DNA of 64,000 nt from Sesamum alatum (lineage: Eukaryota; Streptophyta; Magnoliopsida; Lamiales; Pedaliaceae): positions 36,325,141-36,389,140 of the forward strand of contig JACGWO010000006.1 of assembly GCA_034509735.1 (NCBI GenBank), in the 5' to 3' direction. Shown here piece by piece: positions 12,267 through 23,330 of the stretch (its first letter is position 1; each line of letters begins with the position of its first letter). The notes below the pieces were generated by a model, which saw nothing but the letters and a program-made list of their open reading frames with translations, was not told where the DNA came from and did no database searches. A program made the position numbers and the translations under genes.

Positions 12267-12655
12267 TTAGCCGTCGTGGCACGCTGTTCATGCGTGTATA
12301 TAATAAATAATTTTTACGCTTTAAAATATATTATAAATAAGAGTAAAATATATAAACTAACACATCATGTTAAAAGAAAGAAAAAGAAAACCTAATTTAT
12401 CAATTAATATAAAATTTGAAAAGTTGAATAAAATAATTATCTTTATCAATTGAAGGTTATTTTTGGTAATATAAAAAATCGGTGCGGCGGTATCATTAAT
12501 CGCTATTTGTGCGTAAAAAAGAGGTTTATTTTTTATAATAGTATAGATAGATGGATACATAGGGATATTTTTGGTAATTTTAAAATTTGATGTTGCGGTG
12601 TAAGTAATCGTCATTTGTGAGTGAAAACAAGATTTGCTTTATATAATAGTATAGA
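12267..12655 (-). mobile_element. Helitron-like non-autonomous element, composite copy (389 bp)
   Basis: On the minus strand the element begins TCTATACTATTATATAAAG and ends GCGTGCCACGACGGCTAA, preceded by a short stem (CACGC, loop, GCGTG). A 5' TC, a 3' CTRR (here CTAA), a subterminal hairpin and insertion between A and T without target duplication are the Helitron signature, and all four are present. A second internal copy of the 5' terminus lies at about 12545 (minus), so the copy seems to contain two 5' ends. Relatives lie at 49105-49321 and 62447-62685. Confidence 0.65.
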
Positions 12656-12724
12656 TTATACATACGCTACCCACCCCCCCCGAAAAAAAAAACCATAAAC
12701 ATAATTATACAAACTATCTTTATT

Positions 12725-13200
12725 TTTTAGTTGCTAGGGGTGATTTCTATAATGAAAAAAGCATCGGTAGTTTGTGCAAACAAACCATAAAATGTAACTA
12801 TCGCTATATTTAATTAAGTCAGTGATTGATATTTAAATACGATAGGATACTCGACTGCGTTCCACAACAATAACAACAAAATAAGAAGAATTCAAGTTCC
12901 AATCTTGCGTTTTGGATAATACACATATATCTATAAAAGTGTCACTATCATTTATGCAAACCACCCTTGTTTTTTGGGAAGTTACACATATACCCCTAAA
13001 AATATCAATATTACTATACAAAATATCCCTACTATTTGGTTGTTGGGGTGATTTTTGTAATTAGTAAAAAATGTGTAATTTGTGTAAACAGACTATAAAA
13101 TTAAGAGGTGTAAATATAATTATTTTTATATTTAATTGAGTAAGTGATTGATATTCAGATACAATAAAATACTTGATTGCTTTCCACAACAACAAAAATC
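12725..13200. repeat. Direct duplication of a roughly 165-bp unit
   Basis: The stretch 12725-12890 and the stretch 13030-13200 align in direct orientation with moderate divergence. Both start with TTGTTGGGGTGATTT-type words, share AAGTGATTGATATT-type words and end in TTTCCACAACAAC or GTTCCACAACAATAACAAC. The segment in between (12900-13030) also carries short related words. No coding capacity was recognised. Confidence 0.6.
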
Positions 13201-14689
13201 ATAAAAATGAAAAATGAAATTTCCAAGTATGCAAATTTTGCCAAAAATATAGTGGGTGGGGGGGGGGGGGGGGGTTGGTAGATAAGTGAGTAATATTACA
13301 AGAGTTTAATGAAATTGGGGCCCTTTTGCAAAATGATCTGACTTTGTTATGGGGGAGTGAAATATTCTGTATTTGCAAACAAGTACACTTCACATGCATA
13401 GATTTGGCATTACATCAAAACCAATAATACTCTCTATAAATGAATGCATACACAATTTTGGGGGGTAGGGCCACTTTTCATCAATGAATGGACCCAATGT
13501 TTTTCATGAAATTTGCACCCCACCCCCTCCATAATTTCAATCACACTCATAGTTGGAATAAAAATTCAATAATGTCCATCAATCAACAATTCTTGTACCT
13601 AGTCATTTGAAAATATCATATAATGTGAATTACATCGTGTCAACACTGACAGTCAAAATTTATATTATACTCATATGATAAATTCATGTTATTTAATATT
13701 TTTATATTAAAAAATTCACCATTTGTTTCGTTTTTCCAAAAAAAAAAGATGAATGTTATTTTATAATTGATTCGAATATACTTTCTATATATATGATAAT
13801 TCCTACTTGCACATGTGGGAATCAACAAACAAAGTGGTAGAAATATTTCATAAAATATTTTAATGTTTATATGATGTTTGATTTTATTTTATACTTAAAA
13901 CTAAGTTCTCAAAATATTAAAATAAAACTATAAATTTTATAAGATAGAGTTGAAGCAACAACATATTTATATTAGTTAAAATGAACAAGTTACTTAATGT
14001 TGCATTTGAATAAAAGGATTCAAAATTATGAATTTCAAATTTTAAATAATTTTTTTAATTTATTTGGATAATTTAAATTTAAATTTTTTAAAATGTTTCA
14101 ATCTTAATTTTAAATTATATTTTATTGAATATTTAACATATTTCAAATTCTTCCCGAGTTATTAATTTTTTTTTTTTAATCAGAATGGTCAATGAGGACA
14201 TAAGCTTTTTCTCATAGCCACCACTGAAATTGAATGAACAAGAAAAGGAAAATAAAATGAGATAATTGAAAAAAAAAAAAAAAAAGAAGAAGTGAAAATT
14301 GGGAGAGAAATGGGCAGAGAGATGGGCTTTTTTTGTTCTTAAATCCCATTCTCTTTGATTTTATTTCTGTTTATAGACAATATATAAACATATTCCCCAT
14401 GAGCAAAAACCAGCACCAACCCCAACCCCAACCCCCTTCTTCATTGTCTAAAAGCTTTAATATATTATCATCATCTATCACATACTTCCCTATCATCAAC
14501 CACTAATCTAAACTTAGGATTGAAAAATTAAAAAAAAAAACAACATAAAAATCAAAGTAAGACCATTTTCAGGTATATTATGCCAAAGTCATCACACTAT
14601 GAACTCAACCACCACTACCCTCCCTCACTGCAAGAATCTCAGCCAATTCAGGTTATACGGCATTGGCATCGGCATCGGCCGGTCGGCTT
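13201..14689. other. Intergenic sequence downstream of the HIPP gene
   Basis: No gene is supported. An uninterrupted run of 17 G lies at 13258-13274, and poly-A occurs near 14270-14285. The last few hundred bases before 14690 would contain the 3' UTR of the minus-strand HIPP gene, but its polyadenylation site cannot be fixed by eye. Confidence 0.5.
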
Positions 14690-16708
14690 TCACATCACAC
14701 TGCAGCTCGAGGTGTTCTCATCACTGAACATTGCATATTGGTCGGCCCGCTCGCCTGGTGGAGGTGGATACGGGTAAGGAGGGTATGGCGGCATGTAGTT
14801 AACAGCGGGTGGAGGTCGGGCATACATCATTGGCTGAAACCTCTCGTTCCCATTCGCACGTTGCTGGTTCATCATCATTGCAGCCAGTTGTTGTTGTTGA
14901 TAGTAGGGGTTCCCGGCCATTTGCTCTGCCGGCCCAGCACCTTGAAAATACCCTGCCCCACCGCTACCGAGGCCACCGTTGCCACCGCCACTGCCACTGC
15001 CACTGCCACTGCCACCGCCACCACCACCACCACCACCATGCATCATCGGCATACCTTGACCAGATGGCAGATTGCTCATTTGACTCATTGGCAGATTGCC
15101 CATAGGGCCCATTGGCATATTCCTCATCTGGCCCACACTACCACCAGCATTCATGGACATCATGTTTGGCATGCCAAGAGGCCCATCATTCATTCCACCC
15201 CCTTTCTTGGCACCATTAGGATTGAAATTGTTGACATTGGCAACCCCACCGCCTGCGCCACTCTTGTTCTGACCGCCATTGCCGCCACTGTTTTTTATGT
15301 CTTGCGGCTGCCCACCACCGTTCTTGCCACCTTTTCCACCACCCGGATTCTGGTTTCCACCATTGTTGCTCCCGTTGCCACCTTTCTTGCCACCGTTAGC
15401 ACCGCCCTTTCCATCATTGCCGCCGCCGCCACCACCAAGATTGATTTGCACAGGGATGTTTGGACCACCTCCACCCCCGCCTTTTTTCACATTTCCAGCA
15501 AGGTTTCCTCCAACATTAGGAGCACCCTTCATGAGCTGCTGAGGGTTCTGGCCATTCATCATGCTACTCATCAACATGTTAGGCATCTGCGGGCCGCCCT
15601 GCCCATTCCCCATCATGGGCTTCATCCTATTCAGAGGGACATCATCCAAATCATCATCAAGATCATCTTCATCATCATCATAGTCGTCTTCATCGTCGTA
15701 GTCGTCTTCATCATATTCATCATCAGAGAGGCCTTCATCTTCAGGCAAGTTGAACTTGACAGACTTCTGGTTCTGCTCCTTGGGAGGTGGGGGCATTTTC
15801 AGGTCCTTCATAAACGGCGGCGGCATCTTCAGATCTTGAAACCCTTTCATCTGCTGAAGCTGTTGAAGCTGCTGAAGCTGCTGCTGAAGCTGTGGATTTT
15901 GAGGCTGAGGAAGCCCGGGTTTCGGCTGGTTAATGGCACCACCCTTTTGAGGCTGGCCCTTGTTGTTTCCACCTTTCCCACTGTCAATTTGCAGGTTCTT
16001 CAACTGATTGGTGAGCTGGTTCTGATTGTTGTTGTTGGGCTTGGGCGCACCCCATATCTCTGCATATTTCCCATTCTTGTTAAGCTTCTTGATGAGTGTG
16101 GCCGGGTCGACATTCCCTGATACCGTCACCTTCCCCTGCTCTGAATCTATGTTGGTGGTGTAAACGCCTACTCAGAAACATCATTCAAATGAAAAGTCAA
16201 GCCAAATTCAGATTCAAACCATAGAATCACTAGAGTTTTTGACCACTCTGGTTCAAGAATATAATTCAGATTCAAGAAAAAGAGAAATATACCATCAATC
16301 TTCTGCAAGATTTTCTTCACTTTTTGCTTACACCCATCACAGTGAATATTGACCTTGAGAACGCAAGTCTGCAAGAAGAAGCAAAGCCAGAGAACATGAA
16401 CAGGGTAAAGCTCACAACTTTATCAACTCACAAGACAAAAACAAGAAATCAACAGCCAAAACTTAAAGGGGTGGTGGGAAAACAAACCTCTGAATCACAC
16501 TCACCTATCTAAATTCAATGAATTAAAATTGAAAAATGCATCTCCCAGAAAGGAAAGAAAGAACCAGAAAATTAATGCCATCAAAAATCTTGAGAAGCAA
16601 AGGGAGCCTGTAAGCCCCAAATGCAGAAACAGAGAAAACACACACATTTTACACATCAAATGCGTGAGAAGAAGTTACCTGGATCTTCAAGAACTCTTCT
16701 TTACTCAT
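14690..16708 (-). CDS. Heavy-metal-associated isoprenylated plant protein (HIPP32/33/34-like)
   Basis: Three coding exons are read on the minus strand: 16708-16679, 16368-16293 and 16167-14690, joined at GT-AG introns in consistent phase, giving 527 residues. Exon 1 encodes [10 protein letters not shown]. Exon 2 carries the metal-binding core [12 protein letters not shown] with the CxxC pair at Cys20 and Cys23, and the HMA fold runs to about residue 75. Then follow a Gln-rich stretch (about 130-142), a very acidic Asp/Glu run (about 178-212) after the conserved words [10 protein letters not shown], and long Gly/Asn/Met-rich low complexity. The protein ends in CSVM, a CaaX box for prenylation, with a PPPYP-like Pro-rich tail before it. 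Known HIPPs bind transition metals or act as membrane-tethered signalling partners; that role is inferred here from the family. The long Gly-rich middle fits the HIPP32-34 subgroup rather than short HIPPs. Confidence 0.93.
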
Positions 16709-17300
16709 CTTTCACCCACTCAAAACGCAAGAAACAGATGTTGAAACAAATGTAACGAAACGAAAATTAAGGAAAAAAAAAAAACAAGGAATAGATCTGA
16801 ACCAAAGAACTTCCAAGAAAAACACTCAGCTTCTCAGACAACTCCCACAGAGAAAGAAAGAAAGAAAGAAAGGTGTTAAAGGGCGGTTGTTGAACAACAT
16901 TAAAAACTCCTCTGCTGTCTCGTTTCCTCTATTTCAGAGTTACAGAGAGAGAAAGAGAGAGCAATGTGTGTGAGAGAGAGAGAGAAAGCCCAAGAGCAAC
17001 AAGAGAGAGAGAGAGAGAAGAGAGAGAAAGCTATTACTAAACAAACCAAACTGCAGACTGGCAGAGAAGGGAGAGGGTGTCACACTCTCACTTCCTTGGT
17101 TTTGGGGCTTTATTTATGGGGTATTTTTCCCTTTTGCTCATTCTATTAAATTTAGTGTTTTCTCAAACTCCATAACAGAGATAGAGAGAGAGAAAAAAAA
17201 AAAAAAAAAAGGATAATTACACCACAAGCCATCCCATCATCCCTCCCCTCTGTTAATTTTTATTTTCTTGATTCTTGAATGATGATGATGATGATAATGA
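16709..17300 (-). other. Probable 5' UTR of the HIPP gene with GA-rich tracts
   Basis: Upstream of the ATG on the minus strand lie about 590 bases of leader-like sequence. On the plus strand the region 16938-17030 is a GA microsatellite (CT-rich in the transcript), as is common in plant 5' UTRs. Poly-A (plus) lies at 17192-17210 and GAT repeats at 17279-17310. A start further upstream is not supported because the frame of exon 1 has no earlier ATG that I can join. Confidence 0.5.
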
Positions 17301-17327
17301 TGATGATGATGGGCTTGGTGGCTTGGC

Positions 17328-17335
17328 TTTATATA
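17328..17335 (-). promoter_or_regulatory. Candidate TATA box of the HIPP gene
   Basis: The minus strand reads TATATAAA at 17335-17328, inside the context GGGTCTATATAAAGCC. A start site about 30 bases downstream would leave a leader of roughly 590 bases. This is a sequence match only. Confidence 0.4.
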
Positions 17336-17399
17336 GACCCTGGCTTGGCTCACCTCCCCTCCCCTTCACATTAGTGTGAACAGTGAACTATGGTAAGTT

Positions 17400-18440
17400 G
17401 ACAAAATCCCTCACAATTTATTACCACCAGATGTGAAAAAGACTTCTTTGCCAGATTTCATTTCCCTCCTCTTAATTTTGGTTGGTACCATAAATCCCCT
17501 CATTTATTACCGTAATATTACATCCTCTGCTTTGCAGATTGCTCCTTTTCCCCCATAATATTATTACCGGATTACCACAACACTCTTTATTTATTCTTCT
17601 AATCCCCTAGATTTTGTAATAAATTTTTATTCCTATCCTACACGCCAATTATATTTATACTTGTCACGCAACTGCTTACTTTTTTTTTTTTCATTTATAA
17701 TTTTGCTTTATAATCCCTACAATTTTTCAAACATATACATTGTATCTGTACATATTTCGAAATTTTAAAATGTTAGATTTGAATTCAAATCACATAATTA
17801 AAAGTCGGGCTAAAAATTTATGTAATCTACTTACGATTATGTAGATGAAATGATTGAGATTTTAGGAATGAAGACTGAATTAAGACATCATGGGTGATTT
17901 ATGTAATGACTACGATTTTGGAGATTTTGGTTTTGGTCAAAGAAGAGAGTAATGAGGATTACTGTAATGGGGTTCTGATGAGGTTGAATTGAAGTTGCTC
18001 CTTCATGGGGGACGTGAGGTAATTACTTACGTCATTATCTGCTCATAATTACTCCAATAAATTTTCCGCAAGGGGATAAATATGGATTTATTACGTAATT
18101 ATAAGCCTTTAATGTAATTTACATTATTTTATATCACGAATTAAACCTCCATAGAATGAAAATAAATGATTTTATGTTTGTGTGTTCCAAATTAATGAAG
18201 AAGAAATATTAAAATGAAATCAGAAAATTAGTATTAAATCTGTAGGTTGATTTTATTTTTTTTTTTATATAAATTCGAACGGGCTTAATTAAGAGCAAGA
18301 AGGGTGTTTAAAAATCATGATTGGATCGAAAAACATAAACAAATGTTTTGCATATTAAATAGATCTGAAATTAAATCGTAAAATAAAATTCAAAAAAAAT
18401 TACTTGTGTCAATTCTGTATCGGAAGATCAATTTTTCGCC
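17400..18440. other. Intergenic sequence
   Basis: No gene or bounded element was recognised. Confidence 0.5.
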
Positions 18441-18441
18441 T

Positions 18442-18682
18442 TTACTTGCTTTTATCATACTCCTTCGGTTGTGTTCCGGTCCTTTTTTGCTTGAATTGAT
18501 GTGCCGAATGCAAGATAGACCTTCCATGTCGTCTCTAGAAAATCAAATAATTAACGATGAAGATCCAAAATAATTTTTAATTAATAAGAAAAAAAAATAG
18601 AAGAGAAAGAATTTACATCTTAAGGAAGAAAAAACACGATATTTTCGCTTACCCTAAAATCTTTGAGCGGCTCGCCCTTCAT
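18442..18682 (-). CDS. Tentative two-exon micro-ORF (40 codons), unknown
   Basis: On the minus strand a short ATG frame at 18682-18653 ends at AGG/GTAAGC, a good donor. The next acceptor TTCTAG/AGAC opens 18534-18442, which continues the frame to a TAA and gives a 40-residue basic peptide (MKGEPLKDFRR at its start). A TATA-like word (TATATATAA, 18753-18745) lies about 65 bases upstream of the ATG. I recognise no family. The signals are individually plausible but chance agreement is quite possible at this length, so this is recorded as a candidate only. Confidence 0.2.
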
Positions 18683-18759
18683 AGACCCCCCGCTCACGAT
18701 ACTCTAAGACGTTGATTGTAATGAACAAAATGCGATGTGTTGTGTTATATATAGTGCTA

Positions 18760-21160
18760 TAGACAGACAAAATCACAATAATCCCGAACGGTTACTTTTT
18801 AAATACTAGTCGTGCTCGAATGAATGAAAATTAATGGAAAAGCGTGATACAACGTGTTATGGAGTAACGGAAGTCGCTATACGCAATAATAATCTCGCAT
18901 TTCATATTAAATATTAATTTCCATTTGAGAAAAAAAAAAAAAAAGTAAATCCCCACTCGATCGAGTAGATTCTATAAAGATAAGGCGATTAATATAACCA
19001 TCCGCATAATATCTATAATTTTCACTATTTGGTTAATTTTACTCTAATTTGTTAGGAAGTTAGTATTCCTAATGGTATTTCCTTTATTTCAACTGCCTAT
19101 CCATTATTCACTAATTTTCATTTGCTGCTTTATTTAAGAACATCAATATAGAATTTGGATACAAAATAGTTGCAGAAAATTGAGGCCAATATATGAACTT
19201 AATTCGATTTATTTACTTCAACAAAGAAGGTAATAAACAATTCAAAATAAATAAATAAACAATTATATTCATTATTTCTTTAACAAATAAATGGCTTAGC
19301 AATCATCGAACAAGCTAAAATTATCCCGTATGTGTTTGAGTTTGAAATCAAATTAAATTTGAGAACACTTTTAAGATAGAATAGGATCACGTAAAAATAA
19401 CAATAATTTAGTGTTTGATTGCTCAAGTAATATACGTTGTTATAATTTTTGTCCCTTTTGAAGACAAAAGTAGAACAAATTGGTCACTCTCTCTATATAT
19501 TTTGTAAATCAAGAAAGATATAAAAATGTGAAGAATGGGTTAATAGTAATCACATCGTGATTTATAATTAACATTACAATACAACACGTTATTTACACAT
19601 CAAGAGTTCATTTTCGTTTCCAAAAGTAGGTGTCGTGGCACATCTTTATGTTTAATCTCTTGACAAAATATTATAATATTTGTTCAAATGTAATAAAATT
19701 TTCAAATTTCAGTATAATCAGTGATGTACTTGGACATATTCAAATGAATATTATTCCAAAGACGATTGAGGTGGTCTATGTCGTATGTGTATAAGGTTCA
19801 CGTAATCAGAATAGAAAATCAAAACTAATGTATACCATACCATATATTTCTTTTATGAATAAAAGTTAAGCATCAAATAAATTAAAATATTTTGATTCAA
19901 TTGGTTGTTATACCAAGTTGTGCACAACAAGTGCAGTTAAGCAAGTTCTTATAATAATACGCCTTAAAATTAATAATGAGAAATTCCTTTACATTAAATT
20001 GAACTTGCTATCTAAAAGAGGAAAAACATTGATCAAGATATGAGTAGATTGAAAAAATGTTATAATATTATCAAAACCAAACGATTATAATATTGTTCAC
20101 AACATTTATCTATAATTATGCCTTTGTCAAGAGAATTACATTGTTGAACTCATGGTTTATGTTTGAAACCAATGACAACTAGAAGAAAAAGACAAATTAT
20201 ATCATTTTTTTTTTATGATAATGATATCATAAAAATCATAAAATTTCGCATCTATGTGCATTGTATGTGCATGTATCCAAGTTTCTTGTAAAATTCGTAT
20301 AATCAAATGAAAATGAAAAATGGTTGAATCTAAATTCTCCCCAATGAAAATTGAAATGGGCACAAAAAACACTTAAGTCGCCTTATACTCTCTTTTTAAA
20401 ACACTTAAGTTGCCTTATAGGAGGTTTTATGTCTATTTCGATTTTCACATAATGGTAATTTGAATTTAACCCAAATGAAAAATTACGTGCAATATGCATA
20501 AGAATATGCAACAAAGATTATTAATTAAAGTATGGACATAAACGCAATAATATTGCACTCATATGAGATTGCACTTATTGTTGAATGCTGACAATAAATT
20601 TAGTAAACTGTAAATCTAAAGGTGGATGCATATGAAGAGAAGTTGTTACATAGAAAATTATATATAATCGGGGAAAAAAATGAAAAGAATGTATATCCTA
20701 GTGTTTTTTATCCCTACTTGGTCCATTTATTAAGTACCCATTGTGTTAAAGTAGTTGTGTTGTAATACTCACATGTGGAAGTGCAAAAGAAGCATAATAT
20801 ATATTCTTAACATGTGAAACATATATTAGCGACTAGAAAAATCATTACTCGTTTTTTTGTTTATTATGGCGGTGTGAATCATATATAAGATGAAAGTTCA
20901 TTTAAATATATACCAAAAATACCACGACATGTAAAAAAAAATTATTTAATGGACGTGAGTAGAACATTTTGTAATATATAATCAAGAAAAAGTGTAAAAA
21001 CGAATTATGCAACTGAATATTACGCTACATAACTAACTAGGGTTTGACCTGCTCAACTTAGGGAGTTGAAGCAACCTATTCTTTCGAGTTTATATATTCC
21101 AAAGATTTGGTTAAAAGATTTATAAATCGAGATATTTAAGAGAAAGAAGTGTGGTGAAAT
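18760..21160. other. Long AT-rich intergenic stretch
   Basis: No gene is supported over 2.4 kb. A short direct repeat (ACACTTAAGT then GCCTTATA) occurs twice near 20370-20420. Nothing else stands out. Confidence 0.5.
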
Positions 21161-21163
21161 TTT

Positions 21164-21290
21164 TTTGTTGAAAACATCAATCTAATGATTGTCTTTGCCT
21201 GCATTTAGGTAAAATGATGTGGTGCATTTATTTGTTGAAAATATCATCTAATGATTGTCTTTGCCTGCATTTAGCTAGGTAAAACGACAT
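21164..21290. repeat. Tandem duplication of a roughly 65-bp unit
   Basis: TTGTTGAAAACATCAATCTA at about 21165 and TTGTTGAAAATATCATCTA at about 21233 each continue into ATGATTGTCTTTGCCTGCAT and TTAG. The two copies are nearly identical apart from a few substitutions and a 4-base GCTA insertion, so the duplication is recent. Confidence 0.7.
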
Positions 21291-21688
21291 ATATTCACTT
21301 CTCGTGCAATCATAAAATTCAATTTTTCTTGTAATAACTTAGACCTTATGGAGAGAGTCATGTTTTGAGTTGGATCCAATTAAAAATGAGCAACGATATG
21401 TCGTTCACTATTTGTTAAATCGAAATCGTGAAAAACTAGAAAAAAGTTGTAGTAACTTAAATTCATTTATATTGAAAGTTAAAGTACTTCATATTCTCTT
21501 TTATTTATGTCAAACTTTACAAAGAGATTTATAAATAATTATAAGGATAAAATAAAGCTATTTATATAAGTTTGAACGAAAATATTATTTTTATGAGGTA
21601 TTTTTGGTTGACTAAAAAATTAATTGAAGATGGGTGGTTAGTTTGCAGAGAATATTAACGTTACTTTTACATATCTCAAATATACGAA

Positions 21689-22009
21689 CACTAAAAAAAA
21701 AAAAGTTACTATTGGCTACATTTTTTAATGACTATGGTTAAAATCGTGGTACATAACTATTATTAACTATGTTTAAATAAAAATCGATGCAAAAACTAAT
21801 TTTTTTATTATGAAAAATGCATTTGCCACAGCTAAGAGCCGTGGTAAAAACATTCGTCATGGCTTTTAGCCATGACAAATGTTTTAGACCCCCTCGCAAA
21901 AACCACGACCGACAATCGTTGCATGGCCATGGTCAATGACTATTTGCTACAGTTATTTAGTATTAACCATGACAATTAGCTATGATTATATGTTATATTT
22001 CTTGTAGTG
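21689..22009. mobile_element. Non-autonomous CACTA (En/Spm-type) element (321 bp)
   Basis: The left end is CACTAAAAAAAA and the right end is TTTCTTGTAGTG, whose complement is CACTACAAGAAA. Both are flanked by the trinucleotide GAA (21686-21688 and 22010-22012), the 3-bp duplication expected for CACTA elements. Subterminal repeats built on GCCATGAC/GTCATGG and GCCACAGC/GGCCATGG words occur in both orientations. There is no coding capacity. Confidence 0.8.
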
Positions 22010-22012
22010 GAA

Positions 22013-22789
22013 TAAATAAATATAAAAGAGTTCCGAGAAGTAAATATTAAATGTATATATGCCCTATTACCCTAGGCATTAAATGAATTTTCCGAGCTTC
22101 AAATTGTTGAAAGAAGAATAATGACCATGATTGATCATCATAAATTTCCTTTCTGTTGACTTTTATAGTCCTATCAATTTAAGAAATTAGTAGTTGTTCT
22201 TTACTAAACTATAATGAGTGATGTTACATGATTTTGTTTCTTAGGGAAATCGCAATTATTTAACGTTCATCTTATTTCATCACGTACTAATAATTACAAC
22301 TATTTTAGACTTGACGTCTTAAAATTGCTTAAAAATTACCGAGTTAGTAAAAGATCCCACTTAAATACCAGCGATCGCCACATTGCAAGGTTAAAGATAT
22401 ATATACAAAAGTCATGCTGAAAAACCAATAATAATATTATGTGATGTGTTTAAATTAAAATATTATTTTATATTTATATAATGAAAACTACGTTTTCAAT
22501 ATTATTTACACATTGAAATTTTAGACAAATGTTGCTTTCAATTAAAAGAAGATACTAATTAAATTAAAGTGTTTCACTTACCATTAAAGGAAAAAAAAGG
22601 TGTAGTTCAGCCACAACACTCAGCAAAATCATAAATTTGGTGTGTTATTTACCTCAGGCAATTCATGTAAAGTGATAATTAGTGGAAGCCAACAGATATT
22701 TTCTTCACTAAGTTTTACTAGTAATCCCCCAATTAGTTTCAAGGTAGGATTAAAAAAAATTAAATTATTTGATATTCATATGAAATTGG
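22013..22789. other. Intergenic AT-rich sequence
   Basis: No gene is supported. Confidence 0.5.
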
Positions 22790-23330
22790 TCGATAATTAA
22801 GAGTTCATGATGTAGAATAAGAGACGGATACGTTTTGGGAGCATTTGGATAGGCGAAAGTTGAAGGTATAATGCCGTAACTGCGTGATTTGACGGTGGAA
22901 CTTCAAACAACCATAAACTTTTGATTCCGGAGGAGTTATGGTGCAACCTACCTATTGTTTCAATCGTCTTCTTGAGAAGAATCCAAAGAAGTTCCATCGT
23001 TCTGCCTCGGGCGTTTCCTTAGATTTTTCTATTTTTCAGCCGACTTTAATTGATTTTCATATTTTCTATAGTTATCGTTTGAGCCTCATATTTTTACTAG
23101 ATTGTTGCTAGAATTTTAGGCTATTCTTGGGCCGAATTTCGTGGGTTTATGAGATAGTCCAATATTTAGACTGTTTTACCTAGACTAAGGCTCTTCCTTT
23201 TAAATAGCCACGACCTCTATTATGAGAGTCATTTGGTAATAAACTATTCTTTTTCTTCAAATTCGAGTTCTCAAAATATTGGAGGCATGCTCTTTTTTAT
23301 TCTTCAACTTCCATTGCTTTTCTCCATAAG
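22790..23330 (+). mobile_element. LTR-like fragment
   Basis: The composition rises and contains CTTCAAACAACCATAAACTT followed by TGATTCCGGAGGAG (about 22900-22935), words often seen in plant LTR or leader sequence. Further on comes a TATA-like TTTAAATAGCC near 23198-23208. No polyprotein frame follows and no boundaries could be set. A minus-strand frame of 66 codons at 22797-22997 has no recognisable character. Confidence 0.25.

Noticed and set aside
13258..13274. G-tract as a structured regulatory element
   Set aside because: A plain run of G with no neighbouring G-tracts or gene context; such runs are often slippage or assembly artefacts.
14663..16120. 485-codon open frame on the plus strand opposite the HIPP exon
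   Set aside because: It mirrors the Gly/Asn/Asp-rich HIPP coding exon; the peptide is low-complexity His/Leu/Val/Ile and the HIPP frame has domain, splice and CaaX support.
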